Assembly: GCF_051020985.1 (NCBI RefSeq)
Contig: NC_135001.1
Location: 19,337,896 to 19,401,895 of the forward strand
Reading direction: 5' to 3'
Source of the DNA: Nomia melanderi
Lineage: Eukaryota; Arthropoda; Insecta; Hymenoptera; Halictidae
DNA length: 64,000 nt
The position numbers and the translations under genes were made by a program. A model generated the notes under the pieces. That model was not told the origin of the DNA and ran no database searches. It saw nothing but the letters and a program-made list of their open reading frames with translations. The first letter of the stretch is position 1; each line of letters starts with the position of its first letter. Below are positions 1-12,862 of this stretch, in pieces.

Positions 1-813
1 GAAAAGAGAAAATGAAAAATCAGTGCCACGCGGTCGTTCCAATGGAAACGGGGATGAAATGCTTCCGTCGCTGTGCTTTCTTTTTAATCAATACACAGCG
101 TTTTACACGTCGCCAGAACCGGGAATAAAAATAAATATCGTCGTCCTGCGAGTATCCCGAATTTATCGTATCCGTCGCGGCGTTCGGATAGGATCGTTGC
201 GTGCGCGGCGAACGTCCGCCGCGCGGCCATGATCGATTTCGTCGCGCGAATCGATGCACGCCGACGTCGATCGGTTACGAAAAATACGGAGAAGCCGAAA
301 ATAGCCGGCGGGGAGAGAGAAAGGGAGAAAAGAAGGAGAAGAAACAAGCGAAAAAAGAGACCGAGGAACAAAGCTGAAAGCACGGCCGATTTCCTTTTTT
401 CCTGCCCGCACGGAAAAAATAATGGAAGCTTCTTGTACGTGGCGCGGACCGGGATAGAAAACTATTTATCGGCCTTTCACAGAGAGGAACAAATTGAAAT
501 CTGAAATCCGTTTTCGAGCGAGAGACCAGCCAGCTGGGATACGAGGGCCGATTTATTTATACTGCAGCGCCGACGTGTCTGTCGCGCATCAAGTTTCACG
601 AAATGAGGCGAAACCGTAGGGCTAACTCGTGGTCCTTGTATTTATCATCGGAATTGTACGTGTGACCAACGAAACAAAAATGGAATAAACATATAACGTG
701 TATGATTATAATTTATATAAGACAGTTTCAGATTATGTCTAACAGACAGATTTTATGGAAGAAAAATGTAAAGAATATTCTTTTCTATTGTAGTATTTTG
801 GCTGATGTTTGTC
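1..813. other. Gene-free, CpG-rich flank with a purine tract
   Basis: No supported gene. The first 600 bases are CpG-dense. A purine-rich tract at about 310-366 (runs of GAGAGA, GGGAGAAAA and similar) explains the lysine/arginine-rich translations seen here. The overlapping frames on both strands show no domain. After about 660 the sequence becomes AT-rich, just before the family A element. Confidence 0.6.
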
Positions 814-1036
814 TTAACACTAGAACTAGTACCAGTCGAACTGACTGGTTTCGATTTTTTTGTTTAGCAATTATTGATATCTTCGAAGCATTGAATATTC
901 GGAATGATTTTGAAAATAAATAGTTTCACTAGAGCACTGTAATGAATGTCTGAAGAAACTGAAAATAATCTGTTGCTACAATTTTTATAGGAATTGCATA
1001 TTAATCGTATTAAATGCTCGGTAGTTCTAGTGTTAA
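814..1036 (+). mobile_element. TTAA-ended MITE, family A, copy 1
   Basis: The element starts with TTAACACTAGAACTA and ends with the exact reverse complement TAGTTCTAGTGTTAA, giving 15-bp terminal inverted repeats that include the TTAA target site. At 223 bp it is far too short to encode a transposase. A second copy lies at 62994-63210. The two share a long identical internal stretch beginning at the palindrome ACCAGTC...GACTGGT (831-849 here). TTAA ends with short inverted repeats are typical of piggyBac-type non-autonomous elements, so assignment to that superfamily is by structure only. The apparent 73-residue frame running through it comes from the transposon sequence. Confidence 0.9.
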
Positions 1037-2583
1037 GAGGCAATACTGATTTAATGCTCCTTTACTCACCGTACAACTAGAGATAAAAAGAAAAATTGCG
1101 AGTTTTTTTTTAGTAAGAAATTTACTTTTAATTAGACTTCAATTAAAATGTCAGCCGCCTTGAAATGTCACCTATATAAATATTAAAACGTTCAATCGTG
1201 TGTTTTATTCATTAGAAAATTTATGTTCCCTTCTCGTCGAATAAGTGATATCAACGTTGCAGACTCTCGTGTACACACAACGCGATTCAAGAGCCGAGCC
1301 GATTCCAGCGGGATCGCTCTAAAAAGCGGCGGAATTGCGGCGGTGTTTGCGGAAAAAGTTACCGGCTCGTTTTCTACACCGGCTAACAAGCCGACCGAGC
1401 GTTATTTCACCGATAGATTTACGCGCGTAAACGAGAAACGGAATTCTAGGCACGCCGATGGGAAACCGTGTCGCCGATAACATTTAATTCCACGGTTCGT
1501 CATTTTCTTTCCGTCCAGAACCGCCCGGTGTACCTTTCCAGGTACGTGACTGGTATCAATCTTGAAATAAAAGTCGCCGCGTGTACGTGGTCTCTATTAA
1601 ACTATAAACCATCGCCGGAACAGTTTATCTAAATAAAAGATTCTAAATTGAACCGAATAGAAATAAACATTATTCAGCTTCCGTTTATTCAAAATACGCA
1701 AACTTCGCCGTAAATCAATGAAACGGGTCGCGATTGCAGCAAAATTAAGTATCAAATATGTATCCTCTACGCTTCTATAATATGCAGTGCTGGGTACGGA
1801 GGATATATCGAAATACACATCGCGGAAGTGTCAATAGAATGCAAAAAAATCGTTCGGATCAGAAGAAGAATGTTATTTGGCGCCGGGATTAATCGCGACT
1901 ATCAAGTCGAAAAAATACCGCGGTGTCAACGAAAAATCAAACATCCCGCGGTTATAACGTCACGATAATATCGGAGGAAGCCGCGATCGTTCTCCGGCGC
2001 GAACAGGGTGTCCTGTCTGGATTTCAGGCCGGCCGGCCGGTCGTTAATCCCGATACTTCGCGGCCGCACATAAATTTAATCATACTTACACCCGCGTACC
2101 GATATTACGCGTCATCCGACTGGCGGATTTATTCGTGTACACCGATCGAGTGGCATTTTAACTTTGCCCGCGAGACTCGAGCCATTAATTTCCACCTGCG
2201 CTTTCCATTAATTCCCATCAATCTGTCAGTAATTTTCGCTGATCAATCACTCCTCGTTCGAACAGATTCGAAATTCCCGGCCGTCGCGGCCCGCTGTTCC
2301 CTACCCAGCACCGGCGTCCGCAAACTTTCCGACCTTACAACGGTCATATTAAATTAATGGCGAGCTGCGGACATTTTCCGCGGTTTGTGCCGGCCAGCAA
2401 AGCAATCGCGCGCCTCTCCCGGCGAAATCTCATTTCCAACCGGCGGTTGCACGCCACTGGCCCGCGATTACCACCGACGAATCGTACTGCTTTGAAAGAC
2501 GCGGTTCCTTGGAACGTAGCGGGGATCAGTTTTTAAGGAATAAAAGTGCTTTAGCGGTTCTATTGTTTAATTGGATAATATTC
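1037..2583. other. Gene-free stretch, GC-rich after 1220
   Basis: No supported gene. It holds overlapping, domain-free frames on both strands, the longest 144 codons (1923-2357, plus). A short GGCC repeat lies at 2027-2040. CpG density is high from about 1860 to 2510, which could mark a regulatory block, but no specific element can be named. Confidence 0.55.
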
Positions 2584-2791
2584 TTAACACTGTGCCGTTT
2601 GGTGACACCACGTTGGTGTCGCGTGCGAAGCTACCGAAATTTTGCGAAAACGGAGGGACAGGATTGAGAGCTATTGAGATTAGTAAAACTTGACGTTCGA
2701 TGATCTCCCGAAACCTTGAGGTAACCCTGGTGACAGGCGAAATGTTCCAAACGAGTCCTACCGGCGCCAAACAAGAGATTCATAGCGTTAA
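2584..2791 (+). mobile_element. Decayed TTAA element with subterminal palindrome
   Basis: The left end reads TTAACACTGTGCCGTTTG. It is followed at 2602-2622 by two near-complementary arms, GTGACACC and GGTGTCGC, separated by 5 bases. This matches the end-plus-palindrome layout of the better preserved TTAA elements in the window. The right end is uncertain. A TTAA at 2788-2791 is the best candidate, but its inverted-repeat match is weak. No second copy of this type is visible here, so the family is unassigned. Confidence 0.45.
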
Positions 2792-4680
2792 TGTCATTAA
2801 AGCGTGAAAATCGGTTTTACAATTGATGGCGATTAATGCACTCTACAGGCTTTACTATTGCATCGTTCATAGTATTAAATACATTAATGGCCAAAATGCA
2901 GGATCTACCTTGAGGTTATTCTATTTGCTATTGAATTTTAGCTGTCAATTCACTATTTCAAACATTGATCCAAAATTCTCCTCTGTGAATGGGGTGAAAG
3001 TGCACTATACGTGTTACTGTTAAATATAGATGAAACCTTTTGAAGCTATCGAAATCTTCAGTCGAGTGAATTTCACCGGTTAAAAGAATTAAAAGATATA
3101 TCCATGGTTCCATTAAACGCGCCGCAGCCAGGGTCCTCGAAAAAGAATCCGTCAGACCGGAATGCAATAAAAGATTCAATAAAAACAGCACCGATCAATC
3201 TATCGCGTGAACGTAACAACTTCTTTTAAAAGAACCCTGTGATCCATAAATTGTAACGTCCGACCTTTGGAATCAATTTTGATTGAGTTTTACGACTGAG
3301 CAATATTCGGAATCGCACGTCATTCAACGTCGCGCGGGTCGCGCGATTCGACGAAACACGGACGAGCGAAGAACTCGTCGCACATTTGAATCCAAGCGGG
3401 TTCACGCGATACGGGTTCACAAAGATTACCAGATTACCAAAGATTATCGGCGAGTGCAAAATAACGCTCCCGCTGGACGAATCCTTAGGGACGAGTTCGT
3501 CGACCCTGAAGACGGTCCGCACACAATATCAGCGAGTCACCGGGACTCATCAGTTTCGAGCGGTCGGCGGCCGCGGCGATATTATGAAACTTACAAACAG
3601 TATCTTGGCCCGTGCCCGCCACTTCTGCCGGCACGTATAAGGCCGGGTTAGAGGCGGGTAGCGTATTCCGTGCCGGCTCGAAAGAGGGAAGGCCGCAAAC
3701 TCGACCGAGATAAAGTTAAAATTGACTCTTCAACATCGATGCGGAGAGCCTTCGGAAGTTGCTAAGTAGTTCTGAGACGACGAGCGGACCCCACCCGCAG
3801 CCAGTCGTTTCCCGCCGCTTCTCGTGCCGGTGGCCAACCGTGGAGGACTGGCGGAATCCCCGGATCCGCCAATCTCGCGTCTAGTCCGCGCGATGCCGGT
3901 CAAATTTTCAGGACTCGCGCGCAACGTGGAATCCTCGCGCCGCAGGGCGGGCGTTCGATCACGTAGGATCTACGGGACGTGTCCGACGCGGCGGGATTTA
4001 TGTAGCAGAACGGACTGATTGCGGCCGCGTCGTTGAACCAATGGAAGGATCGGTGAAAAGCTACTGGACGAGAACCAATTTAATCGCGGCCGGGAAGGTT
4101 GCAGCCGCGCGCCGTCGTCGTCGCCGCCGCTCGAAGAAAAGGGGATCCCGATTCATACGGCATGACCGATATTGGAAGACCTTCGAAACGGCGCACGGAA
4201 AGGATATCCGATCGCAGGGAAGTGCTCGCTGCGAGGAAAAACCGCGGCAAGCTGCCAGCGATGAATCTTCTCTTTCCGATGTTCCCCTCGATGTTCCGCG
4301 CTCTTTGCTACCGTTCCTCCTTATTTCCTGGCGAACACCTTTCACGTCTCGTCTCGTTCGCGCACCAGCCACCGTCCGCGACACGTAACACAACCCCGCC
4401 CCCGTCTTTTCGCCGTCTAATCCCATGACGGTCGTTCGATCCATCGGGAACGAGGGATCTCCGGCTAGCGCGCGCGAGGAGATCGATAGAGTGGCCTGTC
4501 TTCCGGCAAAAAAGGAGTCCTTCGATCTCTCATCTGCAGACTGTTACGTGTCCCTGGTTCGTCTTCCTCTATCAATTTCTTCTGTTTGTTCGTCGTGTAG
4601 CGATGCCCGGTTTCTAGCGGCAGAAATAATGAAAGTTCACGGCTTACAGATGTTGAGGTTGGTGTTTGCAAGTTGAACAT
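2792..4680. other. Gene-free, CpG-rich block
   Basis: No supported gene. From about 3120 the sequence is GC- and CpG-rich. Several overlapping frames of 100-127 codons occur on both strands, as expected in stop-poor GC-rich DNA. A GTC/GCC-rich patch at 4112-4130 gives an arginine run in one frame. No domain, splice-bounded exon or RNA gene could be identified. Confidence 0.55.
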
Positions 4681-7173
4681 CGAGAATCTTTTTACTGATG
4701 AGTTGTAAAAAATAGAACGCTCGCGTGCCCTGTACCGGAGCTTCTCGACTGCAGGAAAAGTCTGAAATATCACGTGCTTACTTATAGAAAAGCGATAAGT
4801 TCTCCTGTTAAAACAACGTGATGTAAAGAAGAAACTCTACTCTTATGTCTTTGGAGAAATCACTCCTTTTTAGAAGACACCGTATGCAAGCACGTCGAGT
4901 TGCATGCGCCGTAGATATTACAAAGAAACTAGGATCAACACGCAACTCCGTTATTCGCTATACCGATAAAACATCGTTACACAGCGCGTCTCGACGCTAG
5001 TAACCCTACTCTTACATTCTTATTCCTGATATTCGCAGTTCGCTCCTTTGTCATCAGGGACACGTCCTGCGCTAAAGCTAGATCCGCTGCACGATTTTTA
5101 CAGCAACCAAGGGACTCGCTCGTTAAATCCTGAACGACGACCAGACACCATCGTGAAATTTAATGCCCTGCAGCCTTGCTCGAAACTTCGCCGCGCACGC
5201 GTCCCGGCTATCGGTAATATGGTGCTGGCCAGTGGGACTCTGTAGTGGAAATTAGTTCATCTTGACGCTGGGAACATTTGTTCGCCGGGTACTTCCTGGG
5301 GAGGCGAGGTTCATGATTATGTGAAGTTTCGTAGGTCTGTGTGGTTAAATGTAATGTTGTTGAGTTTGGAGCTTGCTGGGACAGCGTTCATGGAGTGGAA
5401 GATGAATGCTGCTGAATACTAAACGATTCCGTTACTGGGAAAGACAAGATTGTCGCGATAAGTCCTCGGAACTCCGCTGAATTATTCTTCGCGGATGTAG
5501 CGGGTGTTCCCAGAAGAATACTACAATTGAGACGTTTGTGTACATTTCACTGTTATTGATTAACGAACAGGTATCGAAACATTACCGCACTCATACCATA
5601 AGGAATATACCAAAATCCCACCTCAAAGTAAATATACATTATATTCGAAATTTGTCAGCTTGTGAAACTTTCCAATCCAATGGACAATTATCGGGGCGGT
5701 GCTTCGCTCAAGAAACACTTTAAAAATTGAAACATTCCTCCACAAACGTGGCACACGCGATACCCTCGACCCGTCGCTCCTCGAACACCTAGAAAACCAA
5801 TGTACAATTACCGAGGCACTACCGTGATTTTCAAACGGTCCAATAACGCACAAAGTATTTCCTTAAAATACAGTACAGATACGTTTGTCGAAACAATTGT
5901 CGAAAGCCGAGCGGTACTTTGAGCCCCTGTGGATTTCGCGTCGGAAGAGGGAAGTGGATATCGAGGGGTCAAACGGCAATCTATTCGTCTTTATGTGAGC
6001 GGCGTAACCACAGAGGAAAGAGTGGCAGACAGAGCGCAATGTCACGGGGCTGGCCAACGGTAAATTATTCCGCGCCGCCGACAGGAAACTGTTCCAAATT
6101 GACAAATCGATAAAACCACATACTCGTTCGGCGTCCGTCCCCTCCCCCGCTACACCGCGCTCCTTCTACCTATCACTCCACCGGTCAAAGGGCGCGCCGG
6201 CCAATGGAACGGCGCGCCGTTCGATCGCCGGACGTCGCTGCATTTGCTTTTAAAATGCAATACGCGAAACGTATACGTTACCGGAAGTCAAAAGGAAAAG
6301 GGGGATGACCCGGCGATCGATCGGAAGGATCGCTCGCGCGTAACCGCGCTCGGTTATTATACCGCGAAAACGGTGCGGAATCGTTCGCCGGCGAGTCGAT
6401 AAAATTTTTATGCCTCGTAGGGCATTACCGAGCCACGCGTTGCGGCCCGCTTTCATTACTCGACGTCCTCGGCGAGAATCGTTGATTTCCATGCAACTTC
6501 CACCGCCGATGTCCGCTAATAATTTTATCATATCAACGCAATTCCGTCGTAATAACCGTTTCACTCTATGCTGCTCGATATTGCTTCCCTCGCGTGTTAT
6601 ATAAATTCGCGATTGCACCGCGGGTACGCGTTCGGAAATTATTAATAAACGATTCGGTGATTGTTCTGTTTCTGTGATCGTGCGTTAAGTGATGTTCCTA
6701 AGTCCTTTGCGAGAAAGATTCTTACTGGGAGAAGGCAGAGCTTCTTTCGAAACTGCTCGCGATAACAAAAAGTAGTGGTGGTCGAGCTTATAATGTCACG
6801 AGCACGCGTTCGCGTGCGGACAAGCTGCCCACTCGAACATAGGACTAGTACATTTTGCCGCAGACGCGACAAGGACCGACGGGGCTGGAAACTCACGATC
6901 AGCCGCACAGAGCTCCTAACAATAAAGCCGGTGCCAGGACTTCTGCTACCGCCCGGCCGCCGATGGTTACTCCGTACAGAGGGTTCGTGGATTTGCTATT
7001 ATCGTCGGCATTTCCATTGCGGTCGCTGGCCAGACGGACCGCCTCGTGTTAATCGTACTCGAATTACCCACCTTTCAACCTGACCCTCACCTTTTTTTCG
7101 TTCCCGATGAGAGGGAGGGTCGAGGGCCCATCAAAAGACAGGGGTGCAACGATTAATTAACGGTGAAGTAACT
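4681..7173. other. Gene-free mixed-composition stretch
   Basis: No supported gene. A degenerate internal duplication is visible: a segment around 5675-5695 (CCAATGGACAATTATCGGGG) recurs at about 5799-5815 as CCAATGTACAATTACCGAGG, roughly 120 bp downstream. The frames at 6775-7083 and 6855-7052 translate to proline/arginine-rich sequence without a recognisable domain. They overlap each other in different frames, which argues against real coding. Confidence 0.5.
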
Positions 7174-7312
7174 CTTGACAGTTCTTTGTAACGACGGTGT
7201 TATTAGATTGCAATTTCAGTCCGATTTTAATTGGCGTTATGTTACGTCGAATGGTAGGCGGTGGACTGATTATTTAGAAAACTGAGGCTTGACAGGTTTT
7301 TGTAACGACGGT
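7174..7312 (+). repeat. Degenerate short direct repeat, period ~114
   Basis: The phrase CTTGACAGTTCTTTGTAACG at 7174 returns at 7288 as CTTGACAGGTTTTTGTAACG, followed in both cases by ACGGT. The sequence between the two phrases is not obviously repeated again. It is most likely an old local duplication and has no coding content. Confidence 0.5.
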
Positions 7313-8201
7313 ACTGCTGTGAGCGTGATTTTTTGGAACCCTATTCATTTTTTGAAAGGTACAGAGAACGAATCGATGGCTTAAACGTTGTCCACTCGAT
7401 GACTGCGGTACGATTAGCGAGCGATATGTAATTTGTTGGAAATGAAAACGTCCATTTCTCTGGGATATTATTTTTATATTATATCTGAAACAAAATCAAT
7501 ATTGATACTGAAAACGGGCACGAAGTTAAATCTTCCTATGAAGCTTGCAGACAATTACGAGTTCAGCATAAAAGCAACTCGCCAACTCGTTCTCGTGAAA
7601 ATATTACACGCGAGTTTAATAAAAAATATCTGCCCCATTGCTATTTTAACTACTTTAGGAAAGTGTGGATTACGTTGTAGTCGGTGTTACTTTTCACCAT
7701 TAGTAACAGAAAAAATTCGGGCGGGAAAAATATTCCGTTGCCTCGAACAATTTAAAGTGAACATTTCAAAGGTAATGCAGGTAAGTTAAATGTCATTTTC
7801 AGTACAGCAAAAGGAAATAACGAATTTTTCGATTCTCTACAGTCCGCGTGCTTGGAAGTTTCGCCAAAAATTGGCAACGGTTCAACATTTCTCATTAGCG
7901 CACTGCGAATCTTTATGCAAACGCTGCTCTTGAAAATTACCCGGAAACGATCAAGCAAAAAATTTAAAACTCGATTTCAGAATAACTCGATTTCTCTTGT
8001 TATAAGTCTTTCTTGTTAGAAATCTCATTCTTATTAGAAAATTTGAAAAAAGAAACTCATTATAGTCTCTAATTTAACATACAAATAAATCGTTAGCTAA
8101 ATGTTCATATCATTTAGCAGTCAACATTGAAAATCGTGGTTAAGTCGTGAAAAGATAAAATTTCTGAAAATCGTCTAATGGTCAATAGTGCTGACGGAGA
8201 A
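7313..8201. other. Gene-free AT-rich stretch
   Basis: No supported gene. A 118-codon frame (7433-7789, plus) has no recognisable domain and lies in AT-rich sequence. No other structure was seen before the TTAA elements that begin at 8202. Confidence 0.5.
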
Positions 8202-8343
8202 TTAACCCTTTGCAGTATTTAATCCCTCAAATAACGAGAGACTGACATATGGTGTTCTTTTTTTCTAGTGTCTAAGACTTCAACAAATAATTTAGTTTTT
8301 TATGCAATAAAATGTTAGAACTGTGAAACATTCTCGGAGTTAA
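8202..8343 (+). mobile_element. Possible partial TTAA element abutting family C
   Basis: The segment begins TTAACCCTTTGCAGT, very close to the family C end TTAACCCTTTGCACT. It stops at the TTAA (8340-8343) where a fuller family C copy begins. Its right end, read in reverse, is TTAACTCCGAGAATG, which does not match its left end well. It is either a deleted family C copy or half of a composite element sharing one TTAA with its neighbour. Confidence 0.45.
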
Positions 8344-8586
8344 CCCTTTGCACTCGAACGGTGACTCTCACTCATTAGTTGATTTCATGCAGTAAAACTA
8401 TAAAATTTCATATTTAATATTATACTCCGTATAACGTATCAATTCGAGAAATATTGAAATAAAATAGCTTTGTTCCTCAATGCATACGTGATTTTCCTTC
8501 GAGTTAGTTACACAAAATGTCGTCGTTACCTCATCAGAAAATGTTAAAATATTTCCAGTGAAGTACTTCCGAGCGCGAAGCGTTAA
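8340..8586 (+). mobile_element. TTAA-ended MITE, family C, copy 1
   Basis: This is the best family C copy in the window. The left end is TTAACCCTTTGCACTCGAA, with the small palindrome GTGACTCTCAC at 8361-8371. The right end in reverse is TTAACGCTTCGCGCTCGGA, an imperfect inverted repeat. Related copies at 25702, 47739 and 51560-51815 share the left end and a following motif like AAAATTATAAAGTTTCATAT. The 247-bp length and the lack of coding content indicate a non-autonomous piggyBac-like element. Confidence 0.75.
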
Positions 8587-9944
8587 TAATTTAACTTCTT
8601 CGAACACGCATAAAATGCAATCAACCCGTGTACCGAATCGTATTTGCCCCTTATCGCGAGCGAGCGTTGCAAAGCTGTCATCAGTGTATCCGTAACGTCA
8701 TTATTCGCCGGGCGCCGGGTCGAACGGAGCAGCGCGGTGGGCACCGCGTCGGATCGATCAAACCGTGGGCGAAAGGTGAAAATCTGACGGGAGCAGGCGT
8801 ACCCTCGATCGCGTTATTGTGCCTGAAAATGCCGGGCGGGCAGGTGAACGGCCCGCGGCCGGAATTGCTGGTTAAAACTGGAATAATTGCGGCCGGTGCG
8901 CGCGTCAAGCAACCGCCGGAAAATCGCGACGATCCGTCGGAACCGACTGGAGAGTCGTTCCGGCGTCCGGCGAAATGAAATTACACCGCGCCGAATTTCG
9001 ATGGATATTTAAGCCGCGCAATTAACGCTTCCGTACGCTTTAATTCCCAGATCGGCGCGCGTCACCGGTCGGCCATTGGCTTAGCCGGATCATATCTGTC
9101 GATCGCGTTTACCCATTGGCTGGAGACCGATGAAACTTGCAGCGTGATCGGTGGTCGAACGGAAAACTCGATGACGAGTAAACTTGGGACGATTCGACGG
9201 TTGTTCTCGATTTCATAGTGTTATCTTGGAGATTGCAAGCGTTGCATTTCGGTTAGTGGAACGAGGTAAAAGTGAACTGGTTCACTTTGGTCGATGCTAT
9301 TATTCGACTGTACGTTCGGGATTTTTGTTTAGTGGTCATGTTTTTTAAATATGGTAGCACATTGTGGACTATATATTTTATTGACAATTATTTTGTAGGT
9401 TTTTACTGGGAACAGATGAAATCTTCAATGTGAGGTACAGTTACGAATCAATTTCAGTTATGGAAAAAGGAGTTAAGCAGTGCACTATTTTCTGTTACGA
9501 GTTGTTAACAGAATTTATATTCGAAATTCTTTTCTGCTCCGTTTTTTGTAAATAGCGAATGCTGCGAGTGAAAGGGAACAGATGTAATGGGGAATAGCGC
9601 AGATTTCCGATTTCCCGGGTATCCAATATTCAATTTAAATTAAATGTAAACATTGATTCTGATGAAAAGCAGCGAGTTAGTTATTGGCACACCTAATAAT
9701 ATCCGCGGAAAAGAATTCTAAACTTTCAGTCTTATGATCTATATTTTCGTTTCTCCTGCCAATTAATGTGTTCAGGCCGTTGGTATTCAGTGATTCGGAA
9801 TAATGTAATTGCGGATCGATGTCAACGACAGGCGATGAATACAGGCGACGAATTGGAGACAAAGAGGACCATTTATTGGTCGGGGAACTCTCGAAGTCAT
9901 TTCGCTGCGATGCAAGTGACAAGAAATGAAAATTCGATCGTGAT
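8587..9944. other. Gene-free: CpG-rich block then AT-rich
   Basis: No supported gene. From about 8630 to 9200 it is CpG-dense, with a 116-codon domain-free frame on plus and a 75-codon frame on minus across the same bases. This block has the balanced composition expected of regulatory DNA, but no motif cluster was strong enough to name. From 9200 onward it is AT-rich and featureless. Confidence 0.5.
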
Positions 9945-10106
9945 TTCATGATTGAATTAGGTTGTTATTGTTGCAGGTTTGAATTGTTGAATGTCAGTGC
10001 ATTAAGTGGTATTACTTATTTCAAATAATCATCGTTTAATCGAATGAATTATAGTAATTCGATTTGGTTGAGGTCACCAGTGACCCCATGGCATTCAACG
10101 TGTTAA
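9945..10106 (-). mobile_element. TTAA element end, family B, copy 1 (inverted)
   Basis: Read on the minus strand from 10106 it begins TTAACACGTTGAATGCCAT, then the palindrome GGTCACCAGTGACC (10072-10085), then a segment matching copy 2 for about 160 bases. It lies head-to-head with copy 2 across a ~120-bp spacer. The outer limit near 9945 is where similarity to the other copies fades, so it is approximate. This is either a half element or one long arm of a larger inverted-repeat element. Confidence 0.7.
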
Positions 10107-10226
10107 TAGAAAATAATTTAACTAACAGAGGACAACTTTCTGTTTATAAACACGAAAACACACAATACTTTCTACAAACAATACAATGTATTAGGTTCTC
10201 ATACAAATATTTCTTAAGAAAATATT
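10107..10226. other. Spacer between two head-to-head family B arms
   Basis: About 120 bp of AT-rich sequence lies between two TTAACACGTTGAAT ends that point toward each other. It has no coding content. If the pair is a single element whose long inverted repeats face outward, this would be its centre. If it is two separate insertions, this is host DNA. Confidence 0.5.
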
Positions 10227-10406
10227 TTAACACGTTGAATGCCATGGGGTCCCCGGTGACCCCCAATCAAATCGACTTACTTTAGTTCGCTCAATTGAAA
10301 GATGATTATGCGAAAATATTTCTATATTATAAATAATACTATCTAATGCGGTGACGTTAAGCTAGATGGACGTGCAGTTATAGCAATGCAATTCAATCGA
10401 ATGATT
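10227..10406 (+). mobile_element. TTAA element end, family B, copy 2
   Basis: It begins TTAACACGTTGAATGCCAT followed by GGGGTCCCCGGTGACCCC (about 10246-10264), one mismatch from a perfect palindrome. The next ~150 bases match copies at 9945-10106 and 36310-36486, and more weakly 55363-55545, ending near CAATTCAATCGAATG. No matching far end was found, so the copy is a half element or its other end has decayed. Confidence 0.75.
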
Positions 10407-12862
10407 TAATATTTAATTTAATATTTTTCCATTCTGTGTATTTTCCGCCATGAAATCGTGCCATGAAATTTGATTTTTACATCAATAAATAGGAATACTG
10501 TGTCTAACAAGGGCTCTAAGAAAAAGTCACGCCGCGAAGGAAATACAAAGGTTTCCAAAGACACACGACCTTTATCTGTCAACAGTCTCGCTACACCAGA
10601 CGAATAGACACGATTTACGTAGTGTTCCCTGGCATGGAGACATCGGTTCATATCTCACAATCGTCGCGCATCAGCGAAGTCGTACAGCTTCGCGAGAGGG
10701 ACGAAGCTCTAGCGTTTATGATACCCTACTCCAGCCCATTATACTTTCAAATGTCCTCCGCGTCGCTCTTAAACAAACTGGGTCTCGCCTGTATCCACCG
10801 CTGGCCCGGCAAGACCAAACTTGTCCTCTATGAAACCATTTGAATACGATAAAAGGGGTAGAGGCAGTGGAATGAACTAGGTTCGAATTTGACTGGACAA
10901 TTCCGAACATTTCATGAATACTTTCAGAAGGAAAAACAATACCTTTAACCCTTTGATGGTTACTTACGTTTATACGCACTGCCTTTCTGATCTTGCATAT
11001 ATGAAACGAGCACACGCGTTCCTTAGCATTATTTCATTTGACAGAACTATAAGGATTTATTTGGTCAATAATCAATTATTTCGTCGTCAGCACAAAGTTC
11101 TTTCAAATTTGCCCTTACACCTTCCATTCTTTCTTTTTCGTCGTTCAAAAACAACGCAGCATCGCAGCATCCTTCCTGTAATACAAAACACACAGGCACG
11201 CGACATCCATACGCACACACACTCACACATCCTTATAATACGCGCGTTGCATATTTCCTTACAAAAAGAACTACAATTACAATTTAGTCACGGATTGTAC
11301 CACTAAAGAGAATCTAGTAGGCTACACAAATAAATTGATTTCAAGGATACCGCATGTCTACTATGTTATCCATTGGCTCCCAGAAATGTGTCAGATTCTC
11401 ATAAACACCAACAGGAATTATCTTAATGATTAACCGTTTATACATTATTCTAAATAAGACTTGAATATTACTGAAAATTTAAAAAGGATTTTTCGCTACT
11501 CTTAATAACAATTCCGTGTCCGATCGAATAATATAAATCGACCTTTACGCGCAGCGATTCCGCGTCCCGACCCGGGGGTTCCCGAAGACATCCATCGGAG
11601 ACCCTACCCAAGCCCGCAGCCTCGACTGGAGAAATATCCTGCGGATATTGGCGCGCCTTTCTCTCGCCGACAGAATATCGATACCAGTGCACGATAGTTG
11701 TCTGGTCGTTTGCGGCGGTCCCCTGTAACCGTACGATATCGACAGGAAATCGTCGTTACCGCGAACTCTCCGCGGTATACAGAGCTAAACGAATCGGAGG
11801 CGGAATTCTGGCCTCCCGGGATTCCTGCGAGCTGCGCGTCGCTTTATGCGCCGCCGAATCGACGGCCTTTGATTCGCGGCCCAGCGAACGAGACGCTTTG
11901 TCTTGAATCGCCGGCGGAATATTATTAAAAATACTTTGGCCGCGTTCTTTCCTGTACTCCGACGCTGTTGTACCTTCCAATGAGAATACACAGGAAGTCT
12001 CCGTAATTGCGGTGTAGCCGAAGTACGGCGATTCCTCGTGAAACAGTGATAAACCGGAACATGAAATTCCATTGCGTAACGAAAAAGTTTCTGTGAAACA
12101 CGAAATATCGTAGATGAACTTTTGATATTTTTATTGTGTTTCAATGATAAAAGAAATATCGGAGAGAAATGCGAATATACATATTAAATGGTATTAAATA
12201 ATTATTAACCGGTAATTAATAAATAGTACCCTTCGGAAATAGAATGACCTGCTTACAGATAAGGGTTTATTTGAAATACTAAGTACCCTCAACGGAGTTA
12301 AATCATGTATCGAACTCTAGAATATTAAAGACAAAGTGCTACACTGTTTGAATAATTAAATTGGTTATTCTGAACTTTCTGTTTTAGACGCGACAGCTTT
12401 AGGTCGCCAATATGCCAGCATCCGTTCTTAGGGAATTCGCATTTCTTAATTTTTCTAAGCTTCTCCATTTTAATCGCAGTCCTGCAATTGACAGAGTTCA
12501 CCACCGAATATCGTCCCTCGAAGCACTGATGCGGAGACAACGAATTAAGATCATAGATAGTGTGCGGACTGGTTGGTTGCCGGCGAACGAGGAGTGCGCG
12601 CGGAATATCTTCGCCAGATGCCGGGGTAGGGGACTGGAAGGCAACCGAGTCGGATAAAAGCTCGGCTCCAGTTAAACGATGCCTAGATGAGCTAATCCTC
12701 GTATAGTTCCCGTCTGGAAGGACAAGAGATTCTCGGCGAAGATGTTGATTCCGGGCGGCGGATTTAGATAGCGCTTCGGCCAGGGCAAAGGGGCAATGAG
12801 GACTGCTCGCGATTCGAGAAAACAAACGGAAACGAGATAACGTCTGCTTATCTCTTTTTCTA
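10407..12862. other. Gene-free mixed stretch
   Basis: No supported gene. Frames such as 10622-10843 (plus, 73 codons) and 10914-11306 (plus, 130 codons) have no recognised domain. A short AC-rich tract lies at about 11206-11232. A possible remnant of a TTAACCCTTTGATGG end at about 10945 has no visible partner. The segment 11520-12020 is CpG-rich with frames on both strands. Confidence 0.5.

Noticed and set aside
6855..7052. Proline/alanine-rich 65-codon frame resembling a nuclear-protein exon
   Set aside because: It overlaps a 102-codon frame in another phase, and no splice sites could be placed with confidence. Composition alone can give this.
10945..11100. TTAACCCTTTGATGG as a further TTAA element end
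   Set aside because: No matching second end and no palindrome at the usual distance. Too little to call.
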